40,700 nucleotides of DNA from Calidifontibacillus oryziterrae (GCF_000331575.1 NZ_ANOK01000010.1:1-40700); one strand, 5' to 3'; shown: positions 9,348-17,930, numbered from the stretch's first letter. Numbers and translations are program-made. The notes: generated by a model from the sequence alone, not told the origin.

Positions 9348-10481
9348 ATGGACAACTTAATTCAAACCAGAATTAAAAGTAGAAGAAAAGAATTAAAGAT
9401 GACACAATCAGATCTGGCTAAAAAAGCAGGTCTTCAACCACCTGCAATAAGTCAATATGAATCAGGTGTAAGAAGCCCCTCTTTTGAAGCCTTAAGAAAG
9501 CTTTCAGTAGCCTTGGATGTTTCCACTGATTATTTGATGAATGGAATTTCATCAACATCCAGTGATCAACATTTCGATTATTTCGAGAAAATTTTATTAA
9601 AACTTATTCAATCAATTCCTACCTCAAAAAAAGAGAACTTATTGGAGTTTGCAACATTCCTAGCTACAGAAAGAAATATTAATACAAAAATGGAATATGA
9701 TGATCCATCTGACTATGCAAATTCACTCTTGAACAAATACGGATGTGATTTGCCAATTGACTTAGAGTCTTTAACCAAAGAACTCAAGATTAAAGTAATT
9801 GAACAGGAACTTGACGAAGGAGAGGGTATTTTAATCCAAGGTAACCATCCTATCATTCTTTTAGATAATAGAAAAAATATTTATCCGTCTCGCAAAAAAT
9901 TTACTTTAGCCACGTTATTAGGGCATTTTGTAATCCCTTGGCATATTAAATCAAGTTATATTAGTAGAAAATATAACGAAGCTGATAAACAGAATGACAA
10001 CCGGATAGGACACTCCACTTTATTAACAGAAGAAATTGAGGATATGGAAGCACAGAATTTTGCAGCTAATCTTCTAATGCCCTTTAACGAAATTTCGAAT
10101 GATTTTATTAAGGTTGATACCTCTTTAGAAAATCTGAAATCATTAGCTGAGCAAAAATATCATATTTCTCTTTTTACTTTGTTAAATCATTTGGTTAAGC
10201 TCTCTAATGGAAAGTACGCTGTTTTACAGTCTGAAAATTATAGGATCATTAAAACCTTTCAAGGAAAATATTCATTAAAATCAGAATTTGTAGACCAACA
10301 AAGTAAAGCCTCCAGCTTTTTTTCAAATCCTAGTACGAAAGAAGAAATAAGAGAAGGAATTGTACCTCAAAGTTCTTGGTTAAATGATATTGATAAAGAT
10401 TTAACAGTTTATGAACAATCAATTTATAATCCTGACTTTGGTAAAGTTTTGACCTTGCTTACAATTAACGAAAATAAATGA
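9348..10481 (+). CDS. XRE helix-turn-helix / ImmA-IrrE-type regulator with degenerate protease motif
   Basis: A 377-residue fusion. Residues ~5-62 are an XRE helix-turn-helix (RIKSRRKELKMTQSDLAKKA, with the recognition helix AISQYESG). Residues ~120-330 resemble ImmA/IrrE metallopeptidases, which cleave phage-type repressors: conserved E234 and the EAQNFAANLLMP helix are present. The family motif HELGH, however, reads TLLGH (residues 189-193), so the first zinc ligand and the catalytic glutamate are both lost. I infer a repressor/sensor that no longer cuts. It is divergent from the Ubl operon and probably controls it. The ATG has AGAAGGGG upstream. Confidence 0.8.
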   Translation: MDNLIQTRIKSRRKELKMTQSDLAKKAGLQPPAISQYESGVRSPSFEALRKLSVALDVSTDYLMNGISSTSSDQHFDYFEKILLKLIQSIPTSKKENLLEFATFLATERNINTKMEYDDPSDYANSLLNKYGCDLPIDLESLTKELKIKVIEQELDEGEGILIQGNHPIILLDNRKNIYPSRKKFTLATLLGHFVIPWHIKSSYISRKYNEADKQNDNRIGHSTLLTEEIEDMEAQNFAANLLMPFNEISNDFIKVDTSLENLKSLAEQKYHISLFTLLNHLVKLSNGKYAVLQSENYRIIKTFQGKYSLKSEFVDQQSKASSFFSNPSTKEEIREGIVPQSSWLNDIDKDLTVYEQSIYNPDFGKVLTLLTINENK

Positions 10482-10640
10482 TTCAATTATAATAGCTGTA
10501 TTCGGCAATCAAAAAGTACTGTTTATGGCATTATATTTTTAAAATGTAAAAGCCGAAAATATACAAGAAATGAATAAAAACTTACATACTTTCGGCTTAT
10601 TGATATTTTTAGATATTGAATTAAAGCCCCCGTTCGTAAT
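10482..10640. other. Intergenic stretch with a weak inverted repeat
   Basis: AAGCCGAAA (10550-10558) faces TTTCGGCTT (10590-10598), a weak hairpin after the regulator gene. A TATTCGGC...ATGGCATTATA pattern here also appears upstream of the gene at 5739, which may be a short dispersed repeat. No gene seen. Confidence 0.3.
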
Positions 10641-10644
10641 ATAA

Positions 10645-10830
10645 GGTTAGCCAGATTTTTCTGGTTGACCTTTTTCTATATGGTCTTATTATAACGGTAG
10701 TCGGGGTAGAACGTCGCCCCCGTGGGACTTGATCCCGTTAGCTAAACTGTTCACCCCCTACTTGTATAAACATGTTTCAGGCTGGTTGGGACAACGACCC
10801 CGTTTAACAAGCGAACCTATGACATTACAA
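10645..10830 (+). ncRNA. Structured left-end region of an IS110 element (possible bridge RNA remnant)
   Basis: The stretch upstream of the decayed IS110 gene is locally GC-rich and full of short stems: GGTTAGCCAG/CTGGTTGACC (10645-10670, followed by five T's), CGGGG/CCCCCG around 10701-10722, and GGGA/TCCC just after. IS110 elements are known to encode a bridge RNA between the left end and the recombinase gene that pairs with target and donor DNA. Position and structure fit, but I cannot show the target- and donor-pairing loops by eye. Confidence 0.4.
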
Positions 10831-10866
10831 GAAGCCTTTAGGGGATACCGACTAATATTGTAATTT

Positions 10867-11756
10867 AAAAAGGAATTAGAGCCATTTAAAAAGCGAGGAA
10901 TTCAGTTATTAAACCTTCGTAATCTTACAAGTCAACACGAAAATATTACAGGCGTTTTGATTCAAACTAAGCTGCAATTTCAGGCTATACTTGATCAGGT
11001 ATTTCCTGAATATCGAGGGGTTTTTGGCGATCTGTATTCTGTGGTATCACTTTTAATGTTACAAGAGTTTCCGTCATCTGAAGACATATTAAAAGCTAGT
11101 GACGAAACAATCTCGAATAAGATCAAGGAATTATGTAAAAGTCGCTCATTCAGATGGGCAAATGAAAAAGCTCTAGAACTTAAAAGGCTGCAGCTCGTAA
11201 TCCTTTTAAAAAGACAGTCTACCAGAGTCATATATTAAGCTTAGGTATGTACATTAACATTATTCTTCAATACAAAGAGCATCTATCAAGATTAGAGTCA
11301 GAGATAGACGCTCTCGCAAAAGAAATCGAAGAATATAATATTATCAAATCCATCCCCGGTATTGGAGAAAAAATCGCCGCCACGATTATTTCTGAAATCG
11401 GTGAGATAGATCGATTTAACCATCCTAAAAAGCTTGTAGCCTTCGCTGGTGTTGATCCTAGTGTATTTGAATCTGGTAAATTTAGAGCTACCCAAAACCG
11501 CATTACTAAAAGAGGATCAAGTAGACTTCGCCATGCCTTATATATGGCAGTTCGTTGTGCCATTCGTGATTGTCGAAAGAAGAAAACCACAGATGAAATA
11601 CTCCCTAGAAACAAAAGAATGCGGGAGTTTTATGATAAGAAACGCGAAGAAGGAAAGCCTTTTAAGGTCGCTGTCATCGCTTGTGTAAATAAGCTCTTAC
11701 ATTGGATTTTCACCTTATTAAAAAACAAAGCAACTTTCCAAGATATAGCTTCATGA
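10867..11756 (+). pseudogene. IS110-family transposase, N-terminally deleted and frameshifted
   Basis: From KELEPFKKRGIQLLNLRNLT onward the translation follows Bacillus IS110 recombinases, including the C-terminal SIPGIGEKIAATIISEIG (helix-hairpin-helix) and FAGVDPSVFESG ... ITKRGSSRLRHALY block with its catalytic serine region. The first ~130 residues, carrying the DEDD RuvC-like domain, are missing: 10810-10866 joins left-end sequence to the middle of the gene, so an internal deletion is likely. Around 11185 the frame shifts by one: ARNPFKKTVYQSHILSLGMY is split between two frames. The protein cannot be functional. The C-terminal half is open from 11247 to 11756. Confidence 0.85.
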
Positions 11757-11779
11757 CTATATCCAACTAAATAAAACAA

Positions 11780-11809
11780 AACCTTCCAGAAGGTATATAA
11801 CGGAAGGTT
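11780..11809 (+). terminator. Hairpin after the IS110 remnant
   Basis: AACCTTCC pairs with GGAAGGTT across a 14-base loop just after the stop codon. It is probably part of the IS110 right end; no clear T-run follows. Confidence 0.35.
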
Positions 11810-11939
11810 ATTTGTCATGCGCTTTTTTAGTGTATCATCTTTGATTTAAATTTTTAATTGAAAATTATTGACAAACTATTAGCTGGTTTAGTGAAAAAAC
11901 CGACTGCTCTAATTTAACAATCTCCTTTGTGGCTTAATA

Positions 11940-12338
11940 TTACAATAATTCAACCGCTGGATAACTTCGATTTATAATTTTATCATTGACTTTTCCAACC
12001 TTAATTGATGTATTGGATATTTCTCCGTTAGAATATCTATCTATTATCAAATTTTCACTTGTCTGTGGCTTCCCGTAATAATATCTAATAAATTCAACAC
12101 AAATTGATTCTTTAATTGTCAATTCTTTATGATTAAAAATTATTTTATTTGGATTCCATATCTTTATTAGTTCACCAGCATCAAATTTGATTATCAATAT
12201 GCCATCATTGAAACTACATTCCAAAATTTTATGGTAATTATCATAAGGTCTCCCGAACCACTCTCCATAAAATCGTAATGTTCCTCCAGGCTTTTCATCA
12301 AGATTATTAATTATTTTTACAGCTTCATCTGCCTCCAT
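11940..12338 (-). CDS. Hypothetical protein, 132 aa
   Basis: A small soluble protein with no signal peptide or membrane segment. The block GGTLRFYGEWFGRPYDNYH near residues 18-36 looks like a conserved motif of a Bacillus family I cannot name; proteins of this size near recombinases are sometimes immunity or antitoxin partners, but nothing here proves that. The ATG has AGAGGTG seven bases upstream. It lies downstream of the lipoprotein gene on the same strand, separated by ~140 bases with a hairpin. Confidence 0.6.
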   Translation of the reverse strand: MEADEAVKIINNLDEKPGGTLRFYGEWFGRPYDNYHKILECSFNDGILIIKFDAGELIKIWNPNKIIFNHKELTIKESICVEFIRYYYGKPQTSENLIIDRYSNGEISNTSIKVGKVNDKIINRSYPAVELL

Positions 12339-12404
12339 TAAATAACACCTCTTTTCTATATTTCTCGGTATCCCTTCTTAACTAAATGCTTCAATAGTTA
12401 AAGA

Positions 12405-12430
12405 AGCGACAGCTTCGTTTCGCTATCGCT
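12405..12430 (-). terminator. Hairpin between the lipoprotein and the 132-aa gene
   Basis: AGCGACAGC faces GCTATCGCT, pairing with one G-U and an eight-base loop; on the minus strand TTCTTT follows. It may end the lipoprotein transcript. Confidence 0.4.
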
Positions 12431-12478
12431 CCCGTTAGCACAATGAAATATTTAGTGTACAAAGGTTGTTCATTGTAT

Positions 12479-13015
12479 TTAGGGATTCAGTTTTTTAATA
12501 TCATCATTCTCTAACTCACCACCAGGAGGAATAGGTACTATCTCGTCTAAAGATGGTTTTTTTCCAGGTGGTATTGGTTCAGGAATGTATTCTAATACAT
12601 AAAAATTATTTGCTACAATTGACTTAACACCTTTTGCGGAAACCATATAAATTACCTCTTTGTGATCCATTTGATACAATTCTATTTCTTCATCAAAACC
12701 TCTTATGATGCCAATATATTTTGGTTTCTCATCATTCTTTTCGTCAAAAAATTTTAATCCTTTATTATCCAAATCCATTGCAGTATTAATAATTTCTATA
12801 ATATCTTGGATTTCTTTTTTATTATCTATCCTTTTAAACAGATTAATCTCATCCACTAACTCAATATGTATTTCGTTTGGCACATTCTCTATCCAAACCT
12901 CATTATTATTAATTATGTTTATCTCTTTTTGTGTAGTTTCATTACCTATAGAACAACCAGTGAGTAAAAAGAATACAAATAATCCACCTATGAAGATCTT
13001 TTTCAAACAATTCAT
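12479..13015 (-). CDS. Putative lipoprotein, unknown function
   Basis: A 178-residue protein with a lipoprotein signal: MNCLKKIFIGGLFVFFLLTGC, where LLTGC is the lipobox and the cysteine would be lipidated and anchored at the outer face of the membrane. The mature part is rich in acidic residues and Ile/Asn, and the tail is proline-rich (YIPEPIPPGKKP, VPIPPGGE). I do not recognise a family. AGAAGGGA precedes the ATG. It is transcribed away from the recombinase gene at 13372. Confidence 0.7.
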   Translation of the reverse strand: MNCLKKIFIGGLFVFFLLTGCSIGNETTQKEINIINNNEVWIENVPNEIHIELVDEINLFKRIDNKKEIQDIIEIINTAMDLDNKGLKFFDEKNDEKPKYIGIIRGFDEEIELYQMDHKEVIYMVSAKGVKSIVANNFYVLEYIPEPIPPGKKPSLDEIVPIPPGGELENDDIKKLNP

Positions 13016-13371
13016 TAAAAAATCCCTTCTTTCAAATTCATTACATTATACTCCATTTTACCATAAAATCCCTATCGGTCTTCTTAAAGTAACCTGCTCG
13101 TTACTTTAAGTGAAAAAATTCACAAACTTTAGGTTAATTTTATCAAATCAGAGGACTTTTTGGAATAAAATATCCATTTCAGTAAGATGGTCTTAGTGCG
13201 CAATAGCCGCCTATTGTTCATCTTTGTCCCATATGATTATCTCAATAGGGTAGACTCTATTGGAACAAAAAACAAGATCAGTATTTTCGATACTTTAGAT
13301 CGTCCCAATTACATATTCCAAAATTAAGTGGTATTATTAAATTAATAACCTCAAACTTGGGAGGCGTTAAA

Positions 13372-14013
13372 GTGAAAAAAGGATATGCACGTGTCAGCAC
13401 AGTAGATCAAAATTTAGATCGTCAACTTAAACAATTAAAGGATGATGGATGCGAAATTATTTACGAAGATAAAGTAAGTGGAGCAACGATAGACCGCCCG
13501 GAGCTTCAGAAGATGCTTGATGAATTAAAGCAAGATGATGTGGTAATCGTTACTGATTTAACTCGAATTAGCCGAAGTAGTAGAGACTTATTTGATCTAG
13601 TGGATCTTATCAAAGGTAAAGGCGCGTTTTTAAAGTCGCTAAAAGACACCTGGCTCAATACAACGAATGATAATCCCTATAACCAGTTCTTGCTAACGGT
13701 TATGGCTGGAGTAAGTCAGTTAGAGCGCGATTTATCAAAAATGCGTCAAAAAGAAGGTGTCGAAATCGCGAAACAAAAGGGGAAGTATCGCGGACGAACA
13801 AAAAAATACACTGAGAAGCATCCTGGTATGAATCATGCATTAGAACTCTACGTACAAGGTGGTAAAACCGTAAAAGAAATTGAAGAAATCACAAAAGTTA
13901 GTCGATCAGCATTATATAGAGAAATTAAGAAGAGAAACGGACTAGACTTAGATTTATTAGAGAAGTTACAAGAATCTGATGCTAGACTAAAATGTAGACA
14001 CAGATTGTTATAA
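13372..14013 (+). CDS. Serine recombinase (resolvase/invertase family)
   Basis: A 213-residue site-specific recombinase. The N-terminal catalytic domain starts GYARVSTVDQNLDRQL with nucleophile S9, followed by DRPELQKMLDEL and VTDLTRISRS; the long linking helix is near QLERDLSKMRQKEG, and a Hin-type helix-turn-helix (KTVKEIEEITKVSRSALYREI) is at the C-terminus. The start is the GTG with GGGAGG seven bases upstream. The last residues (LKCRHRLL) seem to be read into the left end of the following IS3 element, so the native tail may be slightly altered. Its recombination site could lie in the 13110-13356 gap, where a short AGTAT...ATACT repeat is visible, but this is unproven. Confidence 0.85.
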   Translation: MKKGYARVSTVDQNLDRQLKQLKDDGCEIIYEDKVSGATIDRPELQKMLDELKQDDVVIVTDLTRISRSSRDLFDLVDLIKGKGAFLKSLKDTWLNTTNDNPYNQFLLTVMAGVSQLERDLSKMRQKEGVEIAKQKGKYRGRTKKYTEKHPGMNHALELYVQGGKTVKEIEEITKVSRSALYREIKKRNGLDLDLLEKLQESDARLKCRHRLL

Positions 14014-14045
14014 TAAAAATAGAAACTATGACGAGGTGTGTCTAA

Positions 14046-14333
14046 ATGGCTAAAGGTAAACGGTACGACGAAACATTTAAGAAAGAAACGGTAAAGTATA
14101 TCGTTGAGAATAACAAGCCAGTGGCTCAAGTAGCTAGGGAGGTAGGCGTTAACGAAAACACTTTACATGGTTGGGTAAAAAAATACGGACAGCAGCCTGA
14201 AATAAAAGCTGTACAAACATTTTCTACACCAGATGCTGAGCTAAGAGCTATGCAAAAACAAATACGTGATCTACAGGCGGAAAATGAAATTCTAAAAAAG
14301 GCCATGCACATCTTCACGAAAAACCAAGCGTGA
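14046..14333 (+). CDS. IS3-family OrfA (helix-turn-helix protein)
   Basis: A 95-residue protein with an N-terminal helix-turn-helix (DETFKKETVKYIVENNKPVA, VAREVGVNENTLHGWVKKY) that binds the element's ends, and a C-terminal leucine-zipper-like helix (ELRAMQKQIRDLQAENEILKKAM). It ends by overlapping the OrfB start, with OrfB in the -1 frame, as usual for IS3. In frame near its end lies the slippery heptamer A-AAA-AAG. OrfA itself looks intact even though OrfB is broken. GACGAGGTG lies upstream of the ATG. Confidence 0.9.
   Translation: MAKGKRYDETFKKETVKYIVENNKPVAQVAREVGVNENTLHGWVKKYGQQPEIKAVQTFSTPDAELRAMQKQIRDLQAENEILKKAMHIFTKNQA
14294..14300 (+). other. Programmed -1 frameshift heptamer of IS3
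   Basis: A AAA AAG in phase with OrfA codons, about 33 bases before the OrfA stop. It is the standard site for making the OrfAB fusion transposase in this family. Confidence 0.7.
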
Positions 14334-15139
14334 TTTATAGATTTATTCAAGCCCACTCTGATGAACAGGCTGTGGCGAAGATGGGCAAAGTTCTTAAAGT
14401 ATCATCAAGTGGCTACTATAAATGGATCAAAAATCTGAACAGTCCTCTTTCTGAGAAGGATGCCTATCGTTTAGAGCTCCAGCAGAAGATTAGTAAGTCC
14501 TATCATGAAAGTTTTGGAACATACGGTAGTCCTAGGGTGCATTCTGATCTTCTTGACTGGGGATATATCATTTCCCTAAAAACAGTAGCTCGAATGATGA
14601 GAGAAATGGAATTAAAAGCTATACCAACAGAAAAGTTTGTGGTTACTACTGATTCCAATCATGACTTATATATTTATCCTAACCTTTTAGATCGCCAATT
14701 CAATGTTGAGGAGCCTCATCAAGTCTGGGTAACTGATATTACGTATATTTGGACACTTGAAGGATGGGTTTATTTATCATCTGTCATGGATTTATTTTCT
14801 AGAAAAATTGTAGGGTGGAATATGGCTTCCCATATGAAGAAAGAGTTATCCATTCAAGCGTTAAATATGGCGATTGTTACAAGGTAGCCTGGAGAAGGAT
14901 TAATTCATCACTCGGATCGTGGTTCTCAGTACTGTTCGCATGATTATGTTGGTATTTTGAGAGAGAAAAAATTTCAAATCAGTATGAGTAAAAAAGGCGA
15001 CCCGTATGATAATGCTTGTATAGAATCGTTTCACGCAACTATCAAGAAAGAGCTAATTTACAGGTCGACCTTAGGAAACCAATCACCGAATCAATTTGAG
15101 AGAATTCACCAACAAAATGAAGTGGAAAATATCTCATAA
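14330..15139 (+). pseudogene. IS3-family OrfB transposase with a nonsense codon and an internal deletion
   Basis: Integrase-core transposase (rve, DDE). The first part contains GTYGSPRVHSDL and VTDITYIW with the first catalytic Asp. An in-frame TAG at 14885-14887 (AIVTR*) interrupts it, and the same frame then continues with PGEGLIHHSDRGSQY, where the second Asp lies, and DNACIESFHATIKKE, where the catalytic Glu lies. After KKELIYR the usual segment with YIEFFYNRKRIH is missing and the frame resumes at STLGNQSPNQFE, an in-frame loss of about 30 codons. Both changes should kill activity. The tail after QFE is also unlike the family. Confidence 0.88.
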
Positions 15140-15150
15140 TTTACCCTTTT

Positions 15151-15199
15151 GGTGTTAGAAATAGTCAATCATGCTTTTCGATTGACTATTTCTAACACC
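15151..15199. repeat. Perfect 20-bp inverted repeat near the IS3 right end
   Basis: Twenty bases starting GGTGTTAG (15151-15170) are exactly complementary to 15180-15199, with a nine-base loop. There is no T-run, so it is not a typical terminator. It lies just after the OrfB frame and before the probable right end of the IS. Confidence 0.6.
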
Positions 15200-15350
15200 G
15201 GACCAAACGAAGCGAGGTAGTGGATTTGTTTAATAGTGTCTCAAATTTTATTGTCCACTTTCTTGACAGAAGACCAATTCGTTCTTCCCTAAAAAAGTTG
15301 CCATTAAATGTCACAGCCTTTCAGCATCTGCAAAGTGAAAAACATGAAGG

Positions 15351-16547
15351 TTATTTTTTCATACACAATTTTCTATATTTATCACGGATTAGCGCGTATT
15401 TAATAAGTCTCCCTAAGAACTGTTTTGTATTTGCTTGTTTAATTGTAATCTCTTTGGAGTTGTCAAATTTCCCCAATACAATTCTATCATCTTGAACTAA
15501 GTCTGGTGCCATCTCTCTCAAAAAATTCACAACATCTTCTCGCTTAACTGCACCTTTGTTTCCAACTGTTAAACGGCCATCATGAGTAATTGTATACTCA
15601 TTTCCATGAACAATCAGATTCTTATCTAAGTTTAACTGTAATGAATTGTGGCTACTATCATAGTCGTCAATCGCAACAACTAAAATGGTATAACCTTTTG
15701 AATTCCCAAACTTGGGGTGATTGGTTGCTTTCATTTGTGCAAAAGTCCCAATACTTATTACTTGATGGTTCCCTTGTTCATCTTGTAAGACAAAGAAGCG
15801 ATAATATCCATGCCAACTTCCGCCTGCCGCATTTCCAAAAGATGTAAACCTTATTCCGCCATCTTCAACAATGTTTACTCCAGAAAGATCACAAGGCGAT
15901 AGTCTTACTTGATCATCTTGAAAAAAGCCCCCTAGGTTAACGATAAACGGCTGCAGTTCCATCTCCGTGTCTTCACCAAGCCATCCGTTATGTAAAAATT
16001 CATCAATTACCATCTTGGAACGAATCTTCTTAAAATCCGGTCTTTTCCAAGGTTCTTTTGGTACTAGATCATATTTTAACTTCTTTTTATCTATTAATTC
16101 CAAGTAAGTAGGCGTATCAGTGAGAGGACAATACCTCTTTTCTGATTCAACCCAATGTTCAAATTCTTTTTTATTCCCATTTGTAAGTAAAATTGTATCA
16201 GCCAACACTATATTGTCATAAGAAACGGCTTGTTCAAACACATCGTCCGTTAAGGGAATGGTAGGTGCTTTACACTCCACAATAAGGACCGCAACCAAAT
16301 ACCCATCCTCATCTATTCCACTGACAATGATATCTGCTCTTCCTTTTGCCCCTTTCTTAAAATAAGACATGGGAACTTCTATTTCAATTTTGTCTAAAGG
16401 TACATTCATTTGGCTTGTTAGAAACTCGATAGTCGATTGTCTTACCTCCTCTTCTGGGGTGAGCACAATCAGTTTTTTTCGCACTTTACACATGATACAC
16501 TCTTGCCCATCACGAATAAAGGTTTTGAGATTTGATGCCCTTGTCAT
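15351..16547 (-). CDS. Type I restriction HsdR N-terminal-like nuclease domain protein
   Basis: A 398-residue protein. Residues ~25-130 match the N-terminal nuclease domain of HsdR-type proteins: GRADIIVSG with D72, and VLIVECKAP with E91 and K93, the PD-(D/E)XK catalytic triad. Helicase motifs of true HsdR are absent, so it is a stand-alone nuclease with an unrecognised ~250-residue C-terminal part (FGNAAGGSWHGYYRFFVLQD). No HsdM or HsdS gene is nearby. AGGGGATAA precedes the ATG. It follows the 121-aa gene by 21 bases on the same strand, so the DUF6884, 121-aa and nuclease genes probably form one operon. Confidence 0.75.
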   Translation of the reverse strand: MTRASNLKTFIRDGQECIMCKVRKKLIVLTPEEEVRQSTIEFLTSQMNVPLDKIEIEVPMSYFKKGAKGRADIIVSGIDEDGYLVAVLIVECKAPTIPLTDDVFEQAVSYDNIVLADTILLTNGNKKEFEHWVESEKRYCPLTDTPTYLELIDKKKLKYDLVPKEPWKRPDFKKIRSKMVIDEFLHNGWLGEDTEMELQPFIVNLGGFFQDDQVRLSPCDLSGVNIVEDGGIRFTSFGNAAGGSWHGYYRFFVLQDEQGNHQVISIGTFAQMKATNHPKFGNSKGYTILVVAIDDYDSSHNSLQLNLDKNLIVHGNEYTITHDGRLTVGNKGAVKREDVVNFLREMAPDLVQDDRIVLGKFDNSKEITIKQANTKQFLGRLIKYALIRDKYRKLCMKK

Positions 16548-16568
16548 TTCTTATCCCCTACCAAATTT

Positions 16569-16934
16569 TTACTTTAACACATGAACAAATGCATTACTTC
16601 TAACACGTTTGTGATAACCTTCAACTAGATTCATTAACTTTACCATCAATTTTTGTTCTTCCTCACTACCATTCTCTAATTTTCGAAACCACTGCTTTAA
16701 AACAGCCTCAGTGTCTACACCCGTTTTCCCTTTTCCTCGGTCGTACCTTGATGTATTCATGTTTTTATAACCAACGTATTTTGACGGACCGAACAAATCC
16801 AACTCTTCAAGGTAGTACCAATGTTTAAACATCGTTAATTGCGAAATAACGTCTTCTCCTGCCGCCAAGTCCTTGTTAAACTGCTTAACGTTTTCAATAA
16901 CTTCATCTAATTTAGTAACTAATTCTGCTTCCAC
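16569..16934 (-). CDS. Hypothetical protein, 121 aa, in the HsdR_N/DUF6884 operon
   Basis: A small, charged, mostly helical protein with an aromatic core motif (FKHWYYLEELDLFGPSKYVG) that looks conserved, but I cannot name the family. GTG start with GGGGAAGGTG six bases upstream; it overlaps the end of the DUF6884 gene by 23 bases in another frame, which argues that the two are translated together. No membrane segment or known catalytic motif is visible. Confidence 0.65.
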   Translation of the reverse strand: MEAELVTKLDEVIENVKQFNKDLAAGEDVISQLTMFKHWYYLEELDLFGPSKYVGYKNMNTSRYDRGKGKTGVDTEAVLKQWFRKLENGSEEEQKLMVKLMNLVEGYHKRVRSNAFVHVLK

Positions 16935-17364
16935 TTTTTACACCTTCCCCTAAAGCATCTGAATAGAATTGTAGTTGCTCGCCTATTTTCAACCCCTGCA
17001 TAGGCGAATGACAAATAAATCCGTCTTTTTCTAAAATCGGAATAACAAATTCCCTGTATTTCGAGCCCGCATAAAAATCAAACTCGCAATCTTTCATTTC
17101 TTTAAGTTGATTGTAAACACGATTGGACCACTCTTTACGTTCTGACACTTTCATAGTCAACAGCGATACATCATAGGGCTCTATAATTTCTGACTTATCT
17201 AATAGACCATGTTTGGCCGATAGGATAAACCACTCATCGTAATTCTGACTTTCTATGTATGTTCTAGCCTTTTGAAATAAGGTGGACGTCATGTACATTT
17301 CCTGTGCTTCACAAGGATACGAATGCTTGCTCTTTGTACAACTGATTAAAGCGACTCTTTTCAA
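16912..17364 (-). CDS. DUF6884-family protein
   Basis: About 150 residues. The pattern KRVALISCTKSK, then AQEMYMTSTLFQKA, EWFILSAKHGLLD and IEPYDVSL fits DUF6884 (distantly like YaaA-type proteins). Its function is unknown to me; some relatives occur beside DNA-modification or restriction genes. The start was set at a TTG giving MKRVALISC, because AAAGGAG lies nine bases upstream and the family usually begins there; an earlier TTG (17391) would place the ribosome site inside the gene. It is the first gene of a probable three-gene operon with the 121-aa gene and the HsdR_N-like nuclease. Confidence 0.7.
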   Translation of the reverse strand: MKRVALISCTKSKHSYPCEAQEMYMTSTLFQKARTYIESQNYDEWFILSAKHGLLDKSEIIEPYDVSLLTMKVSERKEWSNRVYNQLKEMKDCEFDFYAGSKYREFVIPILEKDGFICHSPMQGLKIGEQLQFYSDALGEGVKSGSRISY

Positions 17365-17571
17365 GATCTCCATCTCCTTTGATAAGTTCAATGAATCTCG
17401 TGCTATTTATTTTAAGATTCGATTGGAAAATTTCCCTAATGAATAATTTCAACATATTTTCATACAATCCTTCATTTTCCATCAATTGTTGACCTAATCA
17501 TAAGTTGGAAAGACTCCTGTAAAGTTGGATACAAAACGCAGTTGTTTTTAGTGAGGTACGATTCATTTCAT

Positions 17572-17649
17572 TTATACCTGGAATACGGGATTAGTAACTT
17601 CTAATGTAGAATGTCCTAATAATCGTTGTAGCCTTAAAGGATATTTCAT
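17572..17649 (-). pseudogene. Fragment of a tyrosine recombinase C-terminus
   Basis: Twenty-five codons read MKYPLRLQRLLGHSTLEVTN, the region around the second catalytic His of tyrosine recombinases, where RLLGHSTLEVT is highly typical. It then loses similarity before the expected tyrosine and stops. No other part of the gene is nearby. It is evidence of an older integration event. Confidence 0.55.
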
Positions 17650-17888
17650 TACTTGATTTCACTTGCTAATTCTCACCCACAATTTCTATGTGTAATTCAT
17701 TTAAAAAAATAAATTACTTTTAAACAGAATAAATTATTTTATAGTCTTATATTACGAAAAAATAAAATTTATATATTCTGTTATACTTCATATTCAAACA
17801 TCCTAATAGAAACTAAATGAAAAAATGCCATAAAAGTCTTAAAAAAGATATCCTTACCTCTAGAGGAAATAGTAGTTTAAATCTTACT

Positions 17889-17930
17889 TGGAAGAACGTT
17901 AGCGAGGACGTATTTAGTCGCGTTGTTCCA
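17889..17930. repeat. Nested inverted repeat, GC-rich for its surroundings
   Basis: TGGAAGAACG faces CGTTGTTCCA with one mismatch, and inside it GAC...GTC with CG flanks pairs around GTATTTA. It forms one 42-base hairpin. Confidence 0.45.

Larger units (their letters stand above)
13993..15259 (+). mobile_element. IS3-family element, inactivated
   Basis: OrfA plus a broken OrfB, between ends that look like short inverted repeats (TGTAGACA at 13993; reverse complement AGTGGACA at 15259). The length of about 1.27 kb fits the family. Ends are approximate and no target duplication is clear. It sits at the 3' end of the serine recombinase gene. Confidence 0.6.

Noticed and set aside
10696..10720. 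Similarity of GGTAGTCGGGGTAGAAC to the T-arm of tRNA-Leu(CAA), a possible left att site
   Set aside because: The match is short and broken, and the bases fall within the IS110 left-end structured region; not accepted as an island border.
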